A stretch of 47,280 nt of DNA from Acidobacteriota bacterium (GTDB taxonomy: Bacteria; Acidobacteriota; Vicinamibacteria; Vicinamibacterales; UBA2999). The DNA lies in the NCBI GenBank assembly GCA_016213695.1, contig JACQZV010000090.1:1-47280 (forward strand), written 5' to 3'. Positions within the stretch are counted from its first letter, which is position 1, and every line of letters begins with the position of its first letter. Below, one piece after another: positions 17,483 to 27,099 of the stretch. The translations under genes were made by a program, and so were the position numbers. Under the pieces are notes generated by a model that saw only the letters and a list, made by a program, of their open reading frames with translations, ran no database searches and was not told the DNA's origin.

Positions 17483-18837
17483 ACGTGAGAAGTTTCGCCG
17501 CGGTGATCGCCCTCGTCCTCGTCGCGGGACTCCAGGCCGCCAGCCAGGATCCCGCCGCCCCGCCGCCGCCCCAGCAGCCGTCGGAAGTCGCGGTCGTCAT
17601 CAGCGGCGACCCGGGCACGCCGCCGCGGTACGCCGTACCCGATTTCGTCTCGCTGACCCCGGACGCCGGCGACGCCGCCAGGACGGTCGCGCAGGTGCTC
17701 TGGGACGACCTGGCGTTCGAACGGGAGCTCTACCTCATTCCGCGCGATACGTATGCCACCGTGCCCGTGGCCCGTTCGCCCGACCAGGTGCCCTTCACCG
17801 CGTGGCGCGAGCTCGGCGCCGACGCCGTCGTGTTCGGCACCGTCGCCCGCAACGCCGGCACGCTGCGCATCCAGGTGCGCCTCTTCAACGTGCGGACGAG
17901 GGAATCGGTCTTCTCGAAGGAGTACACGGGGGCCGACACAAACCCGCGGCTCTACGCGCACACGATCTCCGACGAAGTCCACCAGCAGCAGCGCGCGCTG
18001 AGGGGCGTGGCCCGCACCAAGCTGGCGTACTCCTCGGACCGCAACCGCGAGCGGATCGTCGGCTCGGTCGAGAACCGCGACGTCAAGGAAATCTACATGT
18101 CGGACTACGACGGCGCGAACGTCCGCCGGATCACGACGAGCCGCCAGTTGAATCTCACGCCCGTCTGGGCGCCCGACGCGCGGGCGATCGCCTACACCTC
18201 GTACCGCCGGGGCTATCCCGACCTCTTCATCGCGCTGATCTACCAGGGCGTGCAGCAGGAGCCGACCACGGCAGGGACGCAGAACTGGCTGCCGATGTTC
18301 TCGCCCGACGGCACGCGCATCGTCTTCACCTCGAGCCGCGAAGGCAATCCCGAGCTGTACATCATGAACCGCGACGGCTCCGGCCTGCGGCGCCTGACGA
18401 ACCACCCGGCGATCGACACCACCCCCACCTGGTCGCCGACGGGCACGCAGATCGCCTTCACGTCGGACCGCGCCGGCCAGCCGCAGATTTACATCATCGG
18501 CGCCGACGGCCTGAACCTGCGGCGGCTGACGACCGCCGAGTCGTACGCGGACCGGCCCACCTGGTCGCCGGCGCCCTTTAATGAGATCGCGTTCGCCGCG
18601 CGCACCGGGCCGGGCTACGACGTCAAGATCTACGATCTCGCCACCGGGATGACGCGGCAGATCACGTTCGGCGAAGGCAGCAACGAGAGCCCGGCATACT
18701 CTCCGAACGGCCGGCACCTGGCGTTTGCCTCCACGCGGACCGGGCGAACGCAGATCTTCACCATCGGCCGCGACGGCCGCGGACTCCGTCAGGTCACACG
18801 GGACGGCAACAACTACACACCAGCATGGTCAAACTGA
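17479..18837 (+). CDS. tolB: Tol-Pal system protein TolB
   Basis: N-terminal TolB domain plus repeated WSPDG-type blades (FSPDGTRIVFTSSREGNPELYIMNRDGSGLRRLT). Confidence 0.93.
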   Translation: MNVRSFAAVIALVLVAGLQAASQDPAAPPPPQQPSEVAVVISGDPGTPPRYAVPDFVSLTPDAGDAARTVAQVLWDDLAFERELYLIPRDTYATVPVARSPDQVPFTAWRELGADAVVFGTVARNAGTLRIQVRLFNVRTRESVFSKEYTGADTNPRLYAHTISDEVHQQQRALRGVARTKLAYSSDRNRERIVGSVENRDVKEIYMSDYDGANVRRITTSRQLNLTPVWAPDARAIAYTSYRRGYPDLFIALIYQGVQQEPTTAGTQNWLPMFSPDGTRIVFTSSREGNPELYIMNRDGSGLRRLTNHPAIDTTPTWSPTGTQIAFTSDRAGQPQIYIIGADGLNLRRLTTAESYADRPTWSPAPFNEIAFAARTGPGYDVKIYDLATGMTRQITFGEGSNESPAYSPNGRHLAFASTRTGRTQIFTIGRDGRGLRQVTRDGNNYTPAWSN

Positions 18838-19427
18838 TGACGACGCCTTTCATGTTTCCGCGTATCTCCCGCACGGGGCTGATTGTCCTGTGCCTCGTGC
18901 TGGCCGCCTGCGCGCGTCGCCAGCCGCCGGTCGCGCAACCCGCTCCCCCGCCGGCCGCGCCGGCTCCGGTCACCGCTGCGCCGCCGCCCCCGCGGCCGCC
19001 CGAACGTGTGGAAGAGGCGGTCCCGGTGCCGGCCGGGCCGCTCCGGGAGGACACCATTGCCGGCGTCTCGCTCGACGATCTCAACCGCAACTCGCCGTTC
19101 AAGCCGGTGTTGTTCACCCTCGACAGCGCCGACCTCGACGATGCCGGCCGCGCCGTGGCGTCGGCCAACGCGGGTCTGCTCCGCAAGTATGCGACCTGGG
19201 TCATCACCGTGGAAGGACACTGCGACGAGCGCGGCACGGCCGAATACAACCTCGCGCTCGGGGAGCGGCGCGCCGTGGCGGTCAGGACCTACCTGGTCTC
19301 GCTCGGCATCGCGCCCGACCGGATCCGGACCGTGAGCTACGGCAGGGAGTTTCCCTTCGATCCCGGGCACGACGAGCGCGCCTGGGCGCAGACTCGCCGG
19401 GCCCATTTTGTAATCACATCGAAGTAA
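18825..19427 (+). CDS. pal: Peptidoglycan-associated lipoprotein Pal (OmpA family)
   Basis: Lipobox LVLAAC; TVEGHCDERGTAEYNLALGERRAVAVRTYLVSLGI. Confidence 0.93.
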   Translation: MVKLMTTPFMFPRISRTGLIVLCLVLAACARRQPPVAQPAPPPAAPAPVTAAPPPPRPPERVEEAVPVPAGPLREDTIAGVSLDDLNRNSPFKPVLFTLDSADLDDAGRAVASANAGLLRKYATWVITVEGHCDERGTAEYNLALGERRAVAVRTYLVSLGIAPDRIRTVSYGREFPFDPGHDERAWAQTRRAHFVITSK

Positions 19428-19442
19428 GATCAGTCGATCGCG

Positions 19443-20342
19443 ATGACGAGGAGGATTTCCCCCGCGCTCGCCCTGCTGCTGCTCGGCCTGGCTACGCCCG
19501 CCGCGGCGCAGAACCGGGAGCATCAGCAGATGGCGGCCGAACTGCGACTGCTCCAGGAGCAGACGCAGCAACTGGCCATCACGCTGGCGGCGCTGAACCA
19601 GGCGCTGGCCGAATCAGTGAAGACGCTGAACACGACGCTGAACGCCCGCCTCGAAGAAGTCAGCGGAGCCATGCGGAAGAGTTTCGCGGATCAGAAGCTG
19701 CTCACCGATAACATGGCGAACGACGTGAGCAAGATTCGCGAGCGGGGCGACGACACCAACGTGCGCATCGCGGCGCTGCGCGAGGAGCTCGAGGCGCTGC
19801 GGGTCACGGTTCAGGCGCTGCAGCAGACGGCGCTCGCGCCGCCCCCCGTCCCGGTCGATCCCACCGCGCCGCTCGATCCGAACGCACCCGCTCCCGTCCC
19901 CGCCCCGGTCGCGCCGCCGCCGGCGCTGCCGTCCACGGCGGGGCTATCGCCAACGCGTCTGTACGAGACGGCGCAGGCCGACTATTTCGCCGGCCAGTGG
20001 AGCAGCGCGATCAGCGGATTCGAGGCGTTTCTGCGCGCGTTTCCACGGTCGGAGCAGGGTGACGACGCGCAGCTCTACATCGGGGAGACCTATTTCGCCC
20101 AGAATCAGTGGGCGGAGGCCACGGCCGCGTACAATCAGGTCATCCAGTCGTATGCGGGCACCAACTCCGTGCCCGTGGCCTACTACAAACGGGGCCTGGC
20201 GCAGGAGCGCCTCGGGCAGATCGACGCGGCGCGCGCCTCGTGGGAGGCGGCCGCCAAGAACTTCCCCGACAGCGACGCGGGGCGTCTGGCCCGCCAGACC
20301 CTCGATCGGCTGAATCGCGCGCAGCCGACGCCACCGCGCTGA
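19443..20342 (+). CDS. Tol-Pal system protein YbgF/CpoB
   Basis: Coiled-coil N-terminus and TPR C-terminus ([40 protein letters not shown]) immediately after pal. Confidence 0.88.
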   Translation: MTRRISPALALLLLGLATPAAAQNREHQQMAAELRLLQEQTQQLAITLAALNQALAESVKTLNTTLNARLEEVSGAMRKSFADQKLLTDNMANDVSKIRERGDDTNVRIAALREELEALRVTVQALQQTALAPPPVPVDPTAPLDPNAPAPVPAPVAPPPALPSTAGLSPTRLYETAQADYFAGQWSSAISGFEAFLRAFPRSEQGDDAQLYIGETYFAQNQWAEATAAYNQVIQSYAGTNSVPVAYYKRGLAQERLGQIDAARASWEAAAKNFPDSDAGRLARQTLDRLNRAQPTPPR

Positions 20343-20383
20343 GTGACCTGGGCTGTCACGCGCGGCACGCAGAATGGAGCCAC

Positions 20384-20815
20384 ATGGGAAGCGTCAATAA
20401 AGTCATCCTCGTCGGCAACCTCGGGCGCGACGCCGAGCTGCGCTACACACCGGGCGGCGCCGCCGTCGCCACGTTGAACCTGGCGACGACCGAGGTGTGG
20501 AACGACAAGCAGGGCCAGCGGCAGGAAAAGACCGAGTGGCACCGCATCGTGCTCTGGGGCAAGCAGGCCGAAAGCCTCCAGGAGTACCTGACCAAGGGCA
20601 AGCAGATCTATGTCGAGGGGCGCCTGCAGACGCGCCAATGGGACGACAAGGACGGCAACAAGCGCTACACCACCGAGATCAAGGCCGACCGCATCACGCT
20701 GCTCGGTGGTGGCGGCGGCGGCCGCAGCGGCGGCGCGGAGCGGGTCCCGTCGCACGCCGCGGGCGCGGATGAGCCGCCGGCCGAGCCGATCACCGACGAC
20801 GATATTCCGTTCTGA
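20384..20815 (+). CDS. ssb: Single-stranded DNA-binding protein
   Basis: [25 protein letters not shown]..; acidic tail ending DDDIPF. Confidence 0.96.
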   Translation: MGSVNKVILVGNLGRDAELRYTPGGAAVATLNLATTEVWNDKQGQRQEKTEWHRIVLWGKQAESLQEYLTKGKQIYVEGRLQTRQWDDKDGNKRYTTEIKADRITLLGGGGGGRSGGAERVPSHAAGADEPPAEPITDDDIPF

Positions 20816-20816
20816 A

Positions 20817-20853
20817 GCAGTGGGCGGTGGGCGCACTGCCCACCGCCCACTGC
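20817..20853. terminator. Bidirectional hairpin between convergent ssb and cupin genes
   Basis: GCAGTGGGCGGTGGGC-gcact-GCCCACCGCCCACTGC: perfect 16-bp arms filling the gap between the two stop codons. Internal heptamer repeat. Confidence 0.65.
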
Positions 20854-21207
20854 CTACTTCTTCCCCACCCGCCCGTAGCGGTCTTCCAATCGCACGACGT
20901 CATCGAGTTCGGGCGTCGAGACCTCGAGGATGTCGCAATCTTCGATGGCCGTCATGCGATGCACGGTCTTCGGCGCCACGTGTACGGCCTCGCCGGGCTG
21001 CATCTCCTGCGAGGTCAGCGCGCCGTCGCGTTCGATCTCGAACCGCATCCGCCCCGAATAGAGGTAGATCGTTTCATCCTTGCGGTTGTGGTACTGCAGG
21101 CTCAGGGCGTGGCCGGCCTTCACGTGCAGCACCTTGCCCACGTACCGATCGGTCTTGGCCCAGTGCAGCTCGTACCCCCATGGCTTTTCCACACGCGTAA
21201 TTGACAT
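20854..21207 (-). CDS. Cupin-domain protein, mannose-6-phosphate isomerase type II C-terminal-like
   Basis: MSITRVEKPWGYELHWAKTDRYVGKVLHVKAGHALSLQYHNRKDETIYLYSG. Confidence 0.85.
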   Translation of the reverse strand: MSITRVEKPWGYELHWAKTDRYVGKVLHVKAGHALSLQYHNRKDETIYLYSGRMRFEIERDGALTSQEMQPGEAVHVAPKTVHRMTAIEDCDILEVSTPELDDVVRLEDRYGRVGKK

Positions 21208-21213
21208 CGTTCT

Positions 21214-21241
21214 GCCTTGTGCCTTGTGCCTTGTGCCTTGT
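21214..21241. repeat. Perfect heptamer tandem repeat (GCCTTGT)4
   Basis: Four uninterrupted copies between the rapZ stop and the cupin start. Confidence 0.95.
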
Positions 21242-21248
21242 GACTTTC

Positions 21249-22148
21249 TCACGAATCCCTGTGCTGTACCCGCAGCGTGACTCCCGTGGTCGCCGACAGC
21301 GCCTTTCCGAGCGCCTCGGCGATCATGACCGATCGGTGCCGGCCGCCCGTGCATCCGACGGCGATCGTGAGATAGCTCTTGCCCTCGTGGACGTACTGCG
21401 GCAGCGCGAAGCGGAGGAATGAGGTCAGCCGCGCGAGAAACTCCCGCGCTGCCGCGCTGCGCCGCATGTAGCGGACGACTGCCGGGTCACGCCCGGTCAG
21501 CCTGCGCAGCCGCTCGACAAAGTGGGGATTCGGCAGGCAGCGGACGTCGAACAGCAGATCCGCATCCATCGGCACGCCCTTCTTGTAGCCGAAGCTGATC
21601 AGGTTCACGACCATGTTCGACTGCGGGCGGCCGTCCCGTGACATCTGCATGAAACGCTCACGCAGCTCGTGAACCGTCATGTTCGAGGTGTCGAGAATGT
21701 GGTCGGCCATGCCGCGGATGCGCTTGAGCCTCTGCCGCTCTTCGACGATCCCCTCCCTCACCGATCGATCGGCCGCCAGCGGGTGCGGCCGCCGCGTCTC
21801 GCTGAAGCGGCGGACGAGCGCGGCCTCGCTCGCTTCCAGGAAGATCAGTATCGGTCTGACGTCCCCCTGCGCCGTGAGTTTCCGGTAGACCCTGGGGAAC
21901 TGGGCGAGGAATCCGCCTTCGCGGACGTCGACGACGATGGCCACCTTATCGAGCGCGCTGTCCTCGCGCGCCGACAGCGCCGCCATCGTGGGAATGAGCT
22001 GGGTGGGCAGGTTGTCGATGCAGAAGTAGCCGAGGTCCTCGAGCGCGCGAATCGCCTGGGTCTTGCCGGAACCTGAGAGGCCGGTGAGGATCACGAACCG
22101 CCGCGCGCCGCGCGCGGCCTTCTGACGAGCGCCTCTCCCGCTGGCCAC
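21249..22148 (-). CDS. rapZ: RNase adapter protein RapZ (YvcJ family)
   Basis: VILTGLSGSGKTQAIRALEDLGYFCIDNLPTQLIP; DVRCLPNPHF; AVGCTGGRHRSVMIAE. Confidence 0.95.
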   Translation of the reverse strand: MASGRGARQKAARGARRFVILTGLSGSGKTQAIRALEDLGYFCIDNLPTQLIPTMAALSAREDSALDKVAIVVDVREGGFLAQFPRVYRKLTAQGDVRPILIFLEASEAALVRRFSETRRPHPLAADRSVREGIVEERQRLKRIRGMADHILDTSNMTVHELRERFMQMSRDGRPQSNMVVNLISFGYKKGVPMDADLLFDVRCLPNPHFVERLRRLTGRDPAVVRYMRRSAAAREFLARLTSFLRFALPQYVHEGKSYLTIAVGCTGGRHRSVMIAEALGKALSATTGVTLRVQHRDS

Positions 22149-22157
22149 CCTGCTCGG

Positions 22158-22727
22158 CTACGCTTCAGGCTCGATCAGGCCAAGGTTGCCGTCGGGCCGG
22201 CGAAAGAGCACGTTGACGAGGTCGGTGACGTCATTGCGAAAGACGATGAAGGCGCTGCGCCCTGCGTCCATTTCGAGCGCCGCGTCGTCGATCGACATCG
22301 GCTTGACCGGATAGCGGCGCGTCCGGATGATGCGCACGTCGCCCCCATCCGGCGCCCGCGTCCGGCGCCGCCGTCCGGGACTCTCCGGCTCGGCCGCGGG
22401 CGATTCCGCCCGGGCCACCGGAACGCCCTGCCGTTTGCCCTCGGTCCACCGGCTCTTGAGCTTCTCCACCTGGCGCCCCAGTTTCTCGGCGGCCGAGGCG
22501 AGCGCAGCCGGGACGTCGCGGCCGGTTGCGGCGCCATGGAAGAAATGCTCGCCGCGGACGTGCAGCATCATCTCGACGTGGTACCGCGTCTTCTCGCGCG
22601 TGATCACGACCTGAACGGACACGATGTGGTCGTTCAGTATGCGTCCGACGCGCGCGAGGCGCCGCTCCACCGCTTTCTGAATGACGGGAGTGATCGTGAC
22701 GTGCCGGCCGGTCAGTTCGAGACGCAT
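22158..22727 (-). CDS. hpf: Ribosome hibernation-promoting factor, long form
   Basis: MRLELTGRHVTITPVIQKAVERRLARV..; C-terminal RTRRYPVKPMSIDDAALEMDAGRSAFIVFRN. Confidence 0.93.
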   Translation of the reverse strand: MRLELTGRHVTITPVIQKAVERRLARVGRILNDHIVSVQVVITREKTRYHVEMMLHVRGEHFFHGAATGRDVPAALASAAEKLGRQVEKLKSRWTEGKRQGVPVARAESPAAEPESPGRRRRTRAPDGGDVRIIRTRRYPVKPMSIDDAALEMDAGRSAFIVFRNDVTDLVNVLFRRPDGNLGLIEPEA

Positions 22728-22731
22728 CGAT

Positions 22732-24150
22732 CTAATACAGCACCTTTCGCTGGTTCGACGTCGGAATCTTCAGCTCCTCGCGATACTTCGCAATCGTACG
22801 GCGCGCCAGCTCGAGTCCCTCGCGCTGCAGAATGCTGACGATCTTCGAGTCGCTCAACGGTTTGCGCTGGTCTTCCTGCTCGATGATCTTGCGGATGCGC
22901 TGCTTGATCGTCACCGACGAGACGGCATCGCCGTAGGCGCTGCTGATCCCGCTGTGGAAGAAGTACTTCATCTCGAACACGCCCTGTGGCGTGTGCATGT
23001 ACTTGTTGGTCACGACGCGGCTGACCGTGGATTCGTGCATGCCGATGTCGTTGGCCACGTCGCGCAGCACGAGGGGCCGCAGGTACTCGATGCCGTGGTC
23101 CAGAAACTCGCGCTGGAAGGTGACGATGCTCGTCGCCACCTTGTGAATGGTCTTCTGGCGCTGCTCCACCGACTTGATCAGCCAGAGCGCGGACCGGAAC
23201 TTGTCCTTCACGTACGCCCGCGTCTCATCGCTGTTCTCGGTGTTCTTGTCGAGCAGCCGGCGGTACACCGGGCTGATCCGCATCTGCGGCAGGCCGTCCT
23301 CGTTCAGCACGGCGACGTACTGATCCTCGACCTTCACGACGTACACGTCCGGAATCACGTACTGCGACTGCGACGGGTTGTAGCGGCTGCCGGGCTTCGG
23401 GTCGAGGTGGCGAATCAGCTCGATGTGCTGCTTGAGATCGTCGATCGACATCCCGAGCTTCCGGGCGAGCTCCGGGACCTGATGGTTCTGCAGCAGCCGC
23501 ATATGGTCGACGATGATGCGCTCCGCGGGCGTGCCGCCCATGCCGAGATGGCGGAGCTGCAGCAGCAGGCATTCCTGCAGATCGCGCGCGGCGACCCCGA
23601 TCGGATCGAAGCCCTGCACGAGCTTGAGCGCCCGCTCGACGTCCTCGATCGGCCACGGTCCCATGGCCGCCAGCTCCTCGACCGTCGCCACAAGCTGCCC
23701 GTCGTCATCGAGGTTGCCGATGATCGCCTCGCCGATCTCGCGCACCAGCGGCGTGTCGGTCTGCATCGAGAGCTGCCACAGGAGATGATCCGAGAGCGAC
23801 GTCGACGTCGAGAGTGTGTTCTCGATCGGCGGAAGCTCCTTGACCTCGGTCGGCGTGTGCGACCGGTACCCGTCGTCAAGATAGTCGCCGAAGAAATATT
23901 CGTAATCCTGGTCGTCCCAGGTGTCGGTCTTCTCCGGCTGCTTCTGCTCCTGCTTGTCCTGCGCCGCGTCGACCGGCTGGAGCTCCTCGGTCGGGACTTC
24001 CTCCAGCAGCGGGTTCTCGACCATCTCCTGATTGAGGAGCTCCGACAGCTCGAGCGTCGACATCGGCAGGAGCTTGATCGCCTGCTGGAGCGACGGCGTC
24101 AGAATCAGCTTCTGAACGAGCCGGGTATGCAGTTTCTGCGAAATCGCCAT
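22732..24150 (-). CDS. rpoN: RNA polymerase sigma-54 factor
   Basis: LHTRLVQKLILTPSLQQAIKLLPMSTLEL; HESTVSRVVTNKYMHTPQGVFEMKYFF; RRTIAKYREELKIPTSNQRK (RpoN box). Confidence 0.97.
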   Translation of the reverse strand: MAISQKLHTRLVQKLILTPSLQQAIKLLPMSTLELSELLNQEMVENPLLEEVPTEELQPVDAAQDKQEQKQPEKTDTWDDQDYEYFFGDYLDDGYRSHTPTEVKELPPIENTLSTSTSLSDHLLWQLSMQTDTPLVREIGEAIIGNLDDDGQLVATVEELAAMGPWPIEDVERALKLVQGFDPIGVAARDLQECLLLQLRHLGMGGTPAERIIVDHMRLLQNHQVPELARKLGMSIDDLKQHIELIRHLDPKPGSRYNPSQSQYVIPDVYVVKVEDQYVAVLNEDGLPQMRISPVYRRLLDKNTENSDETRAYVKDKFRSALWLIKSVEQRQKTIHKVATSIVTFQREFLDHGIEYLRPLVLRDVANDIGMHESTVSRVVTNKYMHTPQGVFEMKYFFHSGISSAYGDAVSSVTIKQRIRKIIEQEDQRKPLSDSKIVSILQREGLELARRTIAKYREELKIPTSNQRKVLY

Positions 24151-24195
24151 GGCGTCAGGGGCCGAAACCCATCTTAGTCCATTCCAGCCGCGGCA

Positions 24196-24921
24196 CTAGT
24201 CCAGCCGGAACTCCGCCCCCAGGTAAATCCGCCGCACGTCCTCGTCGGCGGCGAGCGAGTCCGGCGTGCCGCTCCTGAAGATCGCGCCGTCGTGAACGAT
24301 GTAGGCCCGGTCGGTGATGCGGAGCGTCTCGCGAACGTTGTGATCCGTCACGAGGACGCCGATCCCGCGCTCCTTCAGGTGAAAGATGATCTTCTGAATG
24401 TCGGTGACGGCAATGGGGTCGATGCCGGCGAACGGCTCGTCGAGCAGAATGAACCGCGGCGAGACGACGAGCGCGCGCGTGATCTCGACCCGCCGGCGCT
24501 CCCCGCCCGACAGTGTGTGCGCGGAGGCCTTCGCCAGCGCCGTCAGCCCCAGCTCGGCGAGCAGCTCGTCGAGCCGCTCCCGGCGCGCCGCGCGGCCGAT
24601 GCCCAGCGTCTCCAGAATGGCCAGGATGTTCTGCTCCACCGACAGTCCCCGGAAAATCGACGGCTCCTGCGGCAGGTAGCCAATCCCTTTCCGGGCGCGG
24701 ACGTACATCGGATCGTCGGTGACGTCCTCGCCGTCCAGGAGCACCCGGCCGGAATCGGGCGGCGTGAGGCCGACGGTCATGTAGAACGTCGTCGTCTTGC
24801 CGGCGCCGTTCGGGCCGAGCAGACCGACCACTTCGCCGGAGCCAACCTCGAGGCTGACACCCCGGACAACCGTGCGGCCGCTGTAGGACTTCGTGAGTTC
24901 GTGCGTGCGAAGGGTCGACAT
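24196..24921 (-). CDS. lptB: LPS export ABC transporter ATP-binding protein
   Basis: [63 protein letters not shown]. Confidence 0.95.
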   Translation of the reverse strand: MSTLRTHELTKSYSGRTVVRGVSLEVGSGEVVGLLGPNGAGKTTTFYMTVGLTPPDSGRVLLDGEDVTDDPMYVRARKGIGYLPQEPSIFRGLSVEQNILAILETLGIGRAARRERLDELLAELGLTALAKASAHTLSGGERRRVEITRALVVSPRFILLDEPFAGIDPIAVTDIQKIIFHLKERGIGVLVTDHNVRETLRITDRAYIVHDGAIFRSGTPDSLAADEDVRRIYLGAEFRLD

Positions 24922-27071
24922 CACCGCGTGGTCGGCGGAGGGCACGGACCGCCGCGGCTGGACTGCGTGCGGACCTCCTCGTTCCCGTCAACGACGATCC
25001 GGTCGGAGGTTCTGAAGAACGTCACGGTCCGGCCGCTCGTTTCGCGGCATTCCTCGACGATCCTGACCGGCACGGTGGCAATCCCCGTCATCACGTAGCG
25101 CTCGTCCTCGGTCCCGTAGGTGAGCCGGTCACCGGTCGCGACGCGCGTGTCGAGGCGCACGCTGACATCGGTCTGCGCCTCGAGCCGATCGAGACGCGAT
25201 GCCGCCTTCGCGAGGATGAGCTCGATGCGGCGCGCGCGCAGGTCGCCCTGCGGACCGCTCAGCTGGGAGGCGACGGCCGGCGCCGGGGCACCGACACTGG
25301 CCGGCGCGGACCCGTTGGCGCTCGCCGGGGCAAGTCCGCTGGCGCTTGCCGGGGCGGGCGGTCCATACGCGATGCGGCGCATGGCGTCGTCGTACCGGAT
25401 CTCGGTGGCGCGACCGACCGAGACGCCGGTCTCGAGCACGATGTTCGATCGTGCGTTGCCCTCGGCACTCAGGTCGCCGCGCATCCGATCGAGGGTCAGC
25501 AGGTCGCCGCGCACCGCCGTCTCCCCCTGCCAGAGCGCCGCGCCTCCCGAATAGACCGCCTTGCCGCCCTGCTCGTACTCGAGTGCGGCGGCGGTGACAT
25601 TGACCGGCTCGGCCTGGCTGAGCAGGCCCGGCAGCCGCCCGCCCTCCGCGCTGCGGCGCGTCTGCGGCCTGAGCACCGTCTTGACGGTGCCCGTCGCCTT
25701 CATGGCCGGGCCGTCGAGCGTGACGTCGATCGCCCCGGCCTCAATCTGAATCTCGGCATTGGCCACGCGCGGGCCGCCGCCGGCGTCGGCGCCCGACAAC
25801 CGCAGCGTCCCCTGTGCCGGGTCGTACTCGGCCTGCGCCGCAGAGCCCTGCAGATCGTCGGTGTCGAAGCGCACCCGGCCGTCGAAGAGGGCGCTCGTCA
25901 CCGCGTCGTCGGCCAGGACGAGGCGCAGCGCCGCCGAGTGCGCCGTCCGCGACGGCTGCCTGGCCCGGCCCTCCTCGCGGTACTCGACGCCGTCGGTGAA
26001 CCGCGCCGACGTCAGACCCCTGCCCGGCTCCCCCGCAGCCTCGAACGTCTGCGCCCTGATGTTCCGCCCGGCCATGCCGGGCGACGCCGGCAGATCCACG
26101 CGGACGTTGCCGCGGCCGGCGGCCGCCGTCAGCGCCCCGTCCGGCGCCAACGCGAGGTCGAGCGCGTCGCCGATGAACTGCCGCCCGCCCGTGCCCTCGC
26201 CGTCGCCGCTCATCACCACGCCGCCGCCGCCGCGGAGCGCCACCCGCTCGAGCGTCGCGCCGTCGTCGGTGTAGTCGAGGTCGATGTCGCGCGCGTGCAT
26301 CGAGTCGAACGCGCCGCCGCCGGACACGCGCGCGTTCCCGCGCAGCTCGATGAACGTGACCGACTCCTCGTTGTTCGAGAGCCGGGCGAGGCCGTGGTCG
26401 GCTTCGAGCACCTCGCCGCCGCGGAGCGCGTGGACGTTCCCCTCGAGGGCCAGATACTTCTGGTGCCGCGCCAGCGTCGCCGCGCCCGACGTGAATTCCG
26501 TCTGCGGGCGGCCGGCCCCATCGTTCACGGTCACCCGCGCCTCGTCGGCCAGTGACAGCTCGTCCGACGCCTGGTTGTAGGTCATGCCCTTGCCGGAACC
26601 CGACATCGCGCCCTTGTGAAACGCCACGGCACCCGGCACGCGCACCGTGGAATCAGCCTGACTGAACGTCCCGCTGTCGGCCGTGACGGTGAACCCGTCG
26701 CTCGCCGTCAGGACGACGTCGCCCGTAATCTGGAGCTCCTCCTGCTGTCCGGTCGCCTGGGCCTCGCGTCCCGAGACGGTGAAATCACGTCCGCCCCGGT
26801 TGCGCACCCTGACGGTGACCCCCAGGAATTTCGTCGCGCCGCCTTCATACGTGAGCTGGCGCTCGGCTTCGATCACGTAATCCTGCCTGGCCGCGCGGAA
26901 CTGTTGGAACGCCGCGCCCGCGCTTTCGATGATCGAGCGGGGATCGAGGCGGGACGGACGCGCCACGGGCGCCGCCGTCCGCCGCTCGCCGATCGCCGTG
27001 TAGACGACGACCGCGACCACGAGCCCGAACAGGCCCAGCCCCATCCGGGCGGGTCGCTGCCATCTGGCCAT
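24921..27071 (-). CDS. Large LptC/LptA (OstA-like) LPS export protein
   Basis: Single N-terminal TM, then multiple OstA/LptA-type beta-repeat segments; start/stop overlap with lptB. Confidence 0.8.
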   Translation of the reverse strand: MARWQRPARMGLGLFGLVVAVVVYTAIGERRTAAPVARPSRLDPRSIIESAGAAFQQFRAARQDYVIEAERQLTYEGGATKFLGVTVRVRNRGGRDFTVSGREAQATGQQEELQITGDVVLTASDGFTVTADSGTFSQADSTVRVPGAVAFHKGAMSGSGKGMTYNQASDELSLADEARVTVNDGAGRPQTEFTSGAATLARHQKYLALEGNVHALRGGEVLEADHGLARLSNNEESVTFIELRGNARVSGGGAFDSMHARDIDLDYTDDGATLERVALRGGGGVVMSGDGEGTGGRQFIGDALDLALAPDGALTAAAGRGNVRVDLPASPGMAGRNIRAQTFEAAGEPGRGLTSARFTDGVEYREEGRARQPSRTAHSAALRLVLADDAVTSALFDGRVRFDTDDLQGSAAQAEYDPAQGTLRLSGADAGGGPRVANAEIQIEAGAIDVTLDGPAMKATGTVKTVLRPQTRRSAEGGRLPGLLSQAEPVNVTAAALEYEQGGKAVYSGGAALWQGETAVRGDLLTLDRMRGDLSAEGNARSNIVLETGVSVGRATEIRYDDAMRRIAYGPPAPASASGLAPASANGSAPASVGAPAPAVASQLSGPQGDLRARRIELILAKAASRLDRLEAQTDVSVRLDTRVATGDRLTYGTEDERYVMTGIATVPVRIVEECRETSGRTVTFFRTSDRIVVDGNEEVRTQSSRGGPCPPPTTR

Positions 27072-27099
27072 TGAGTGATCTTATCGCGTGGGCGGCGCG

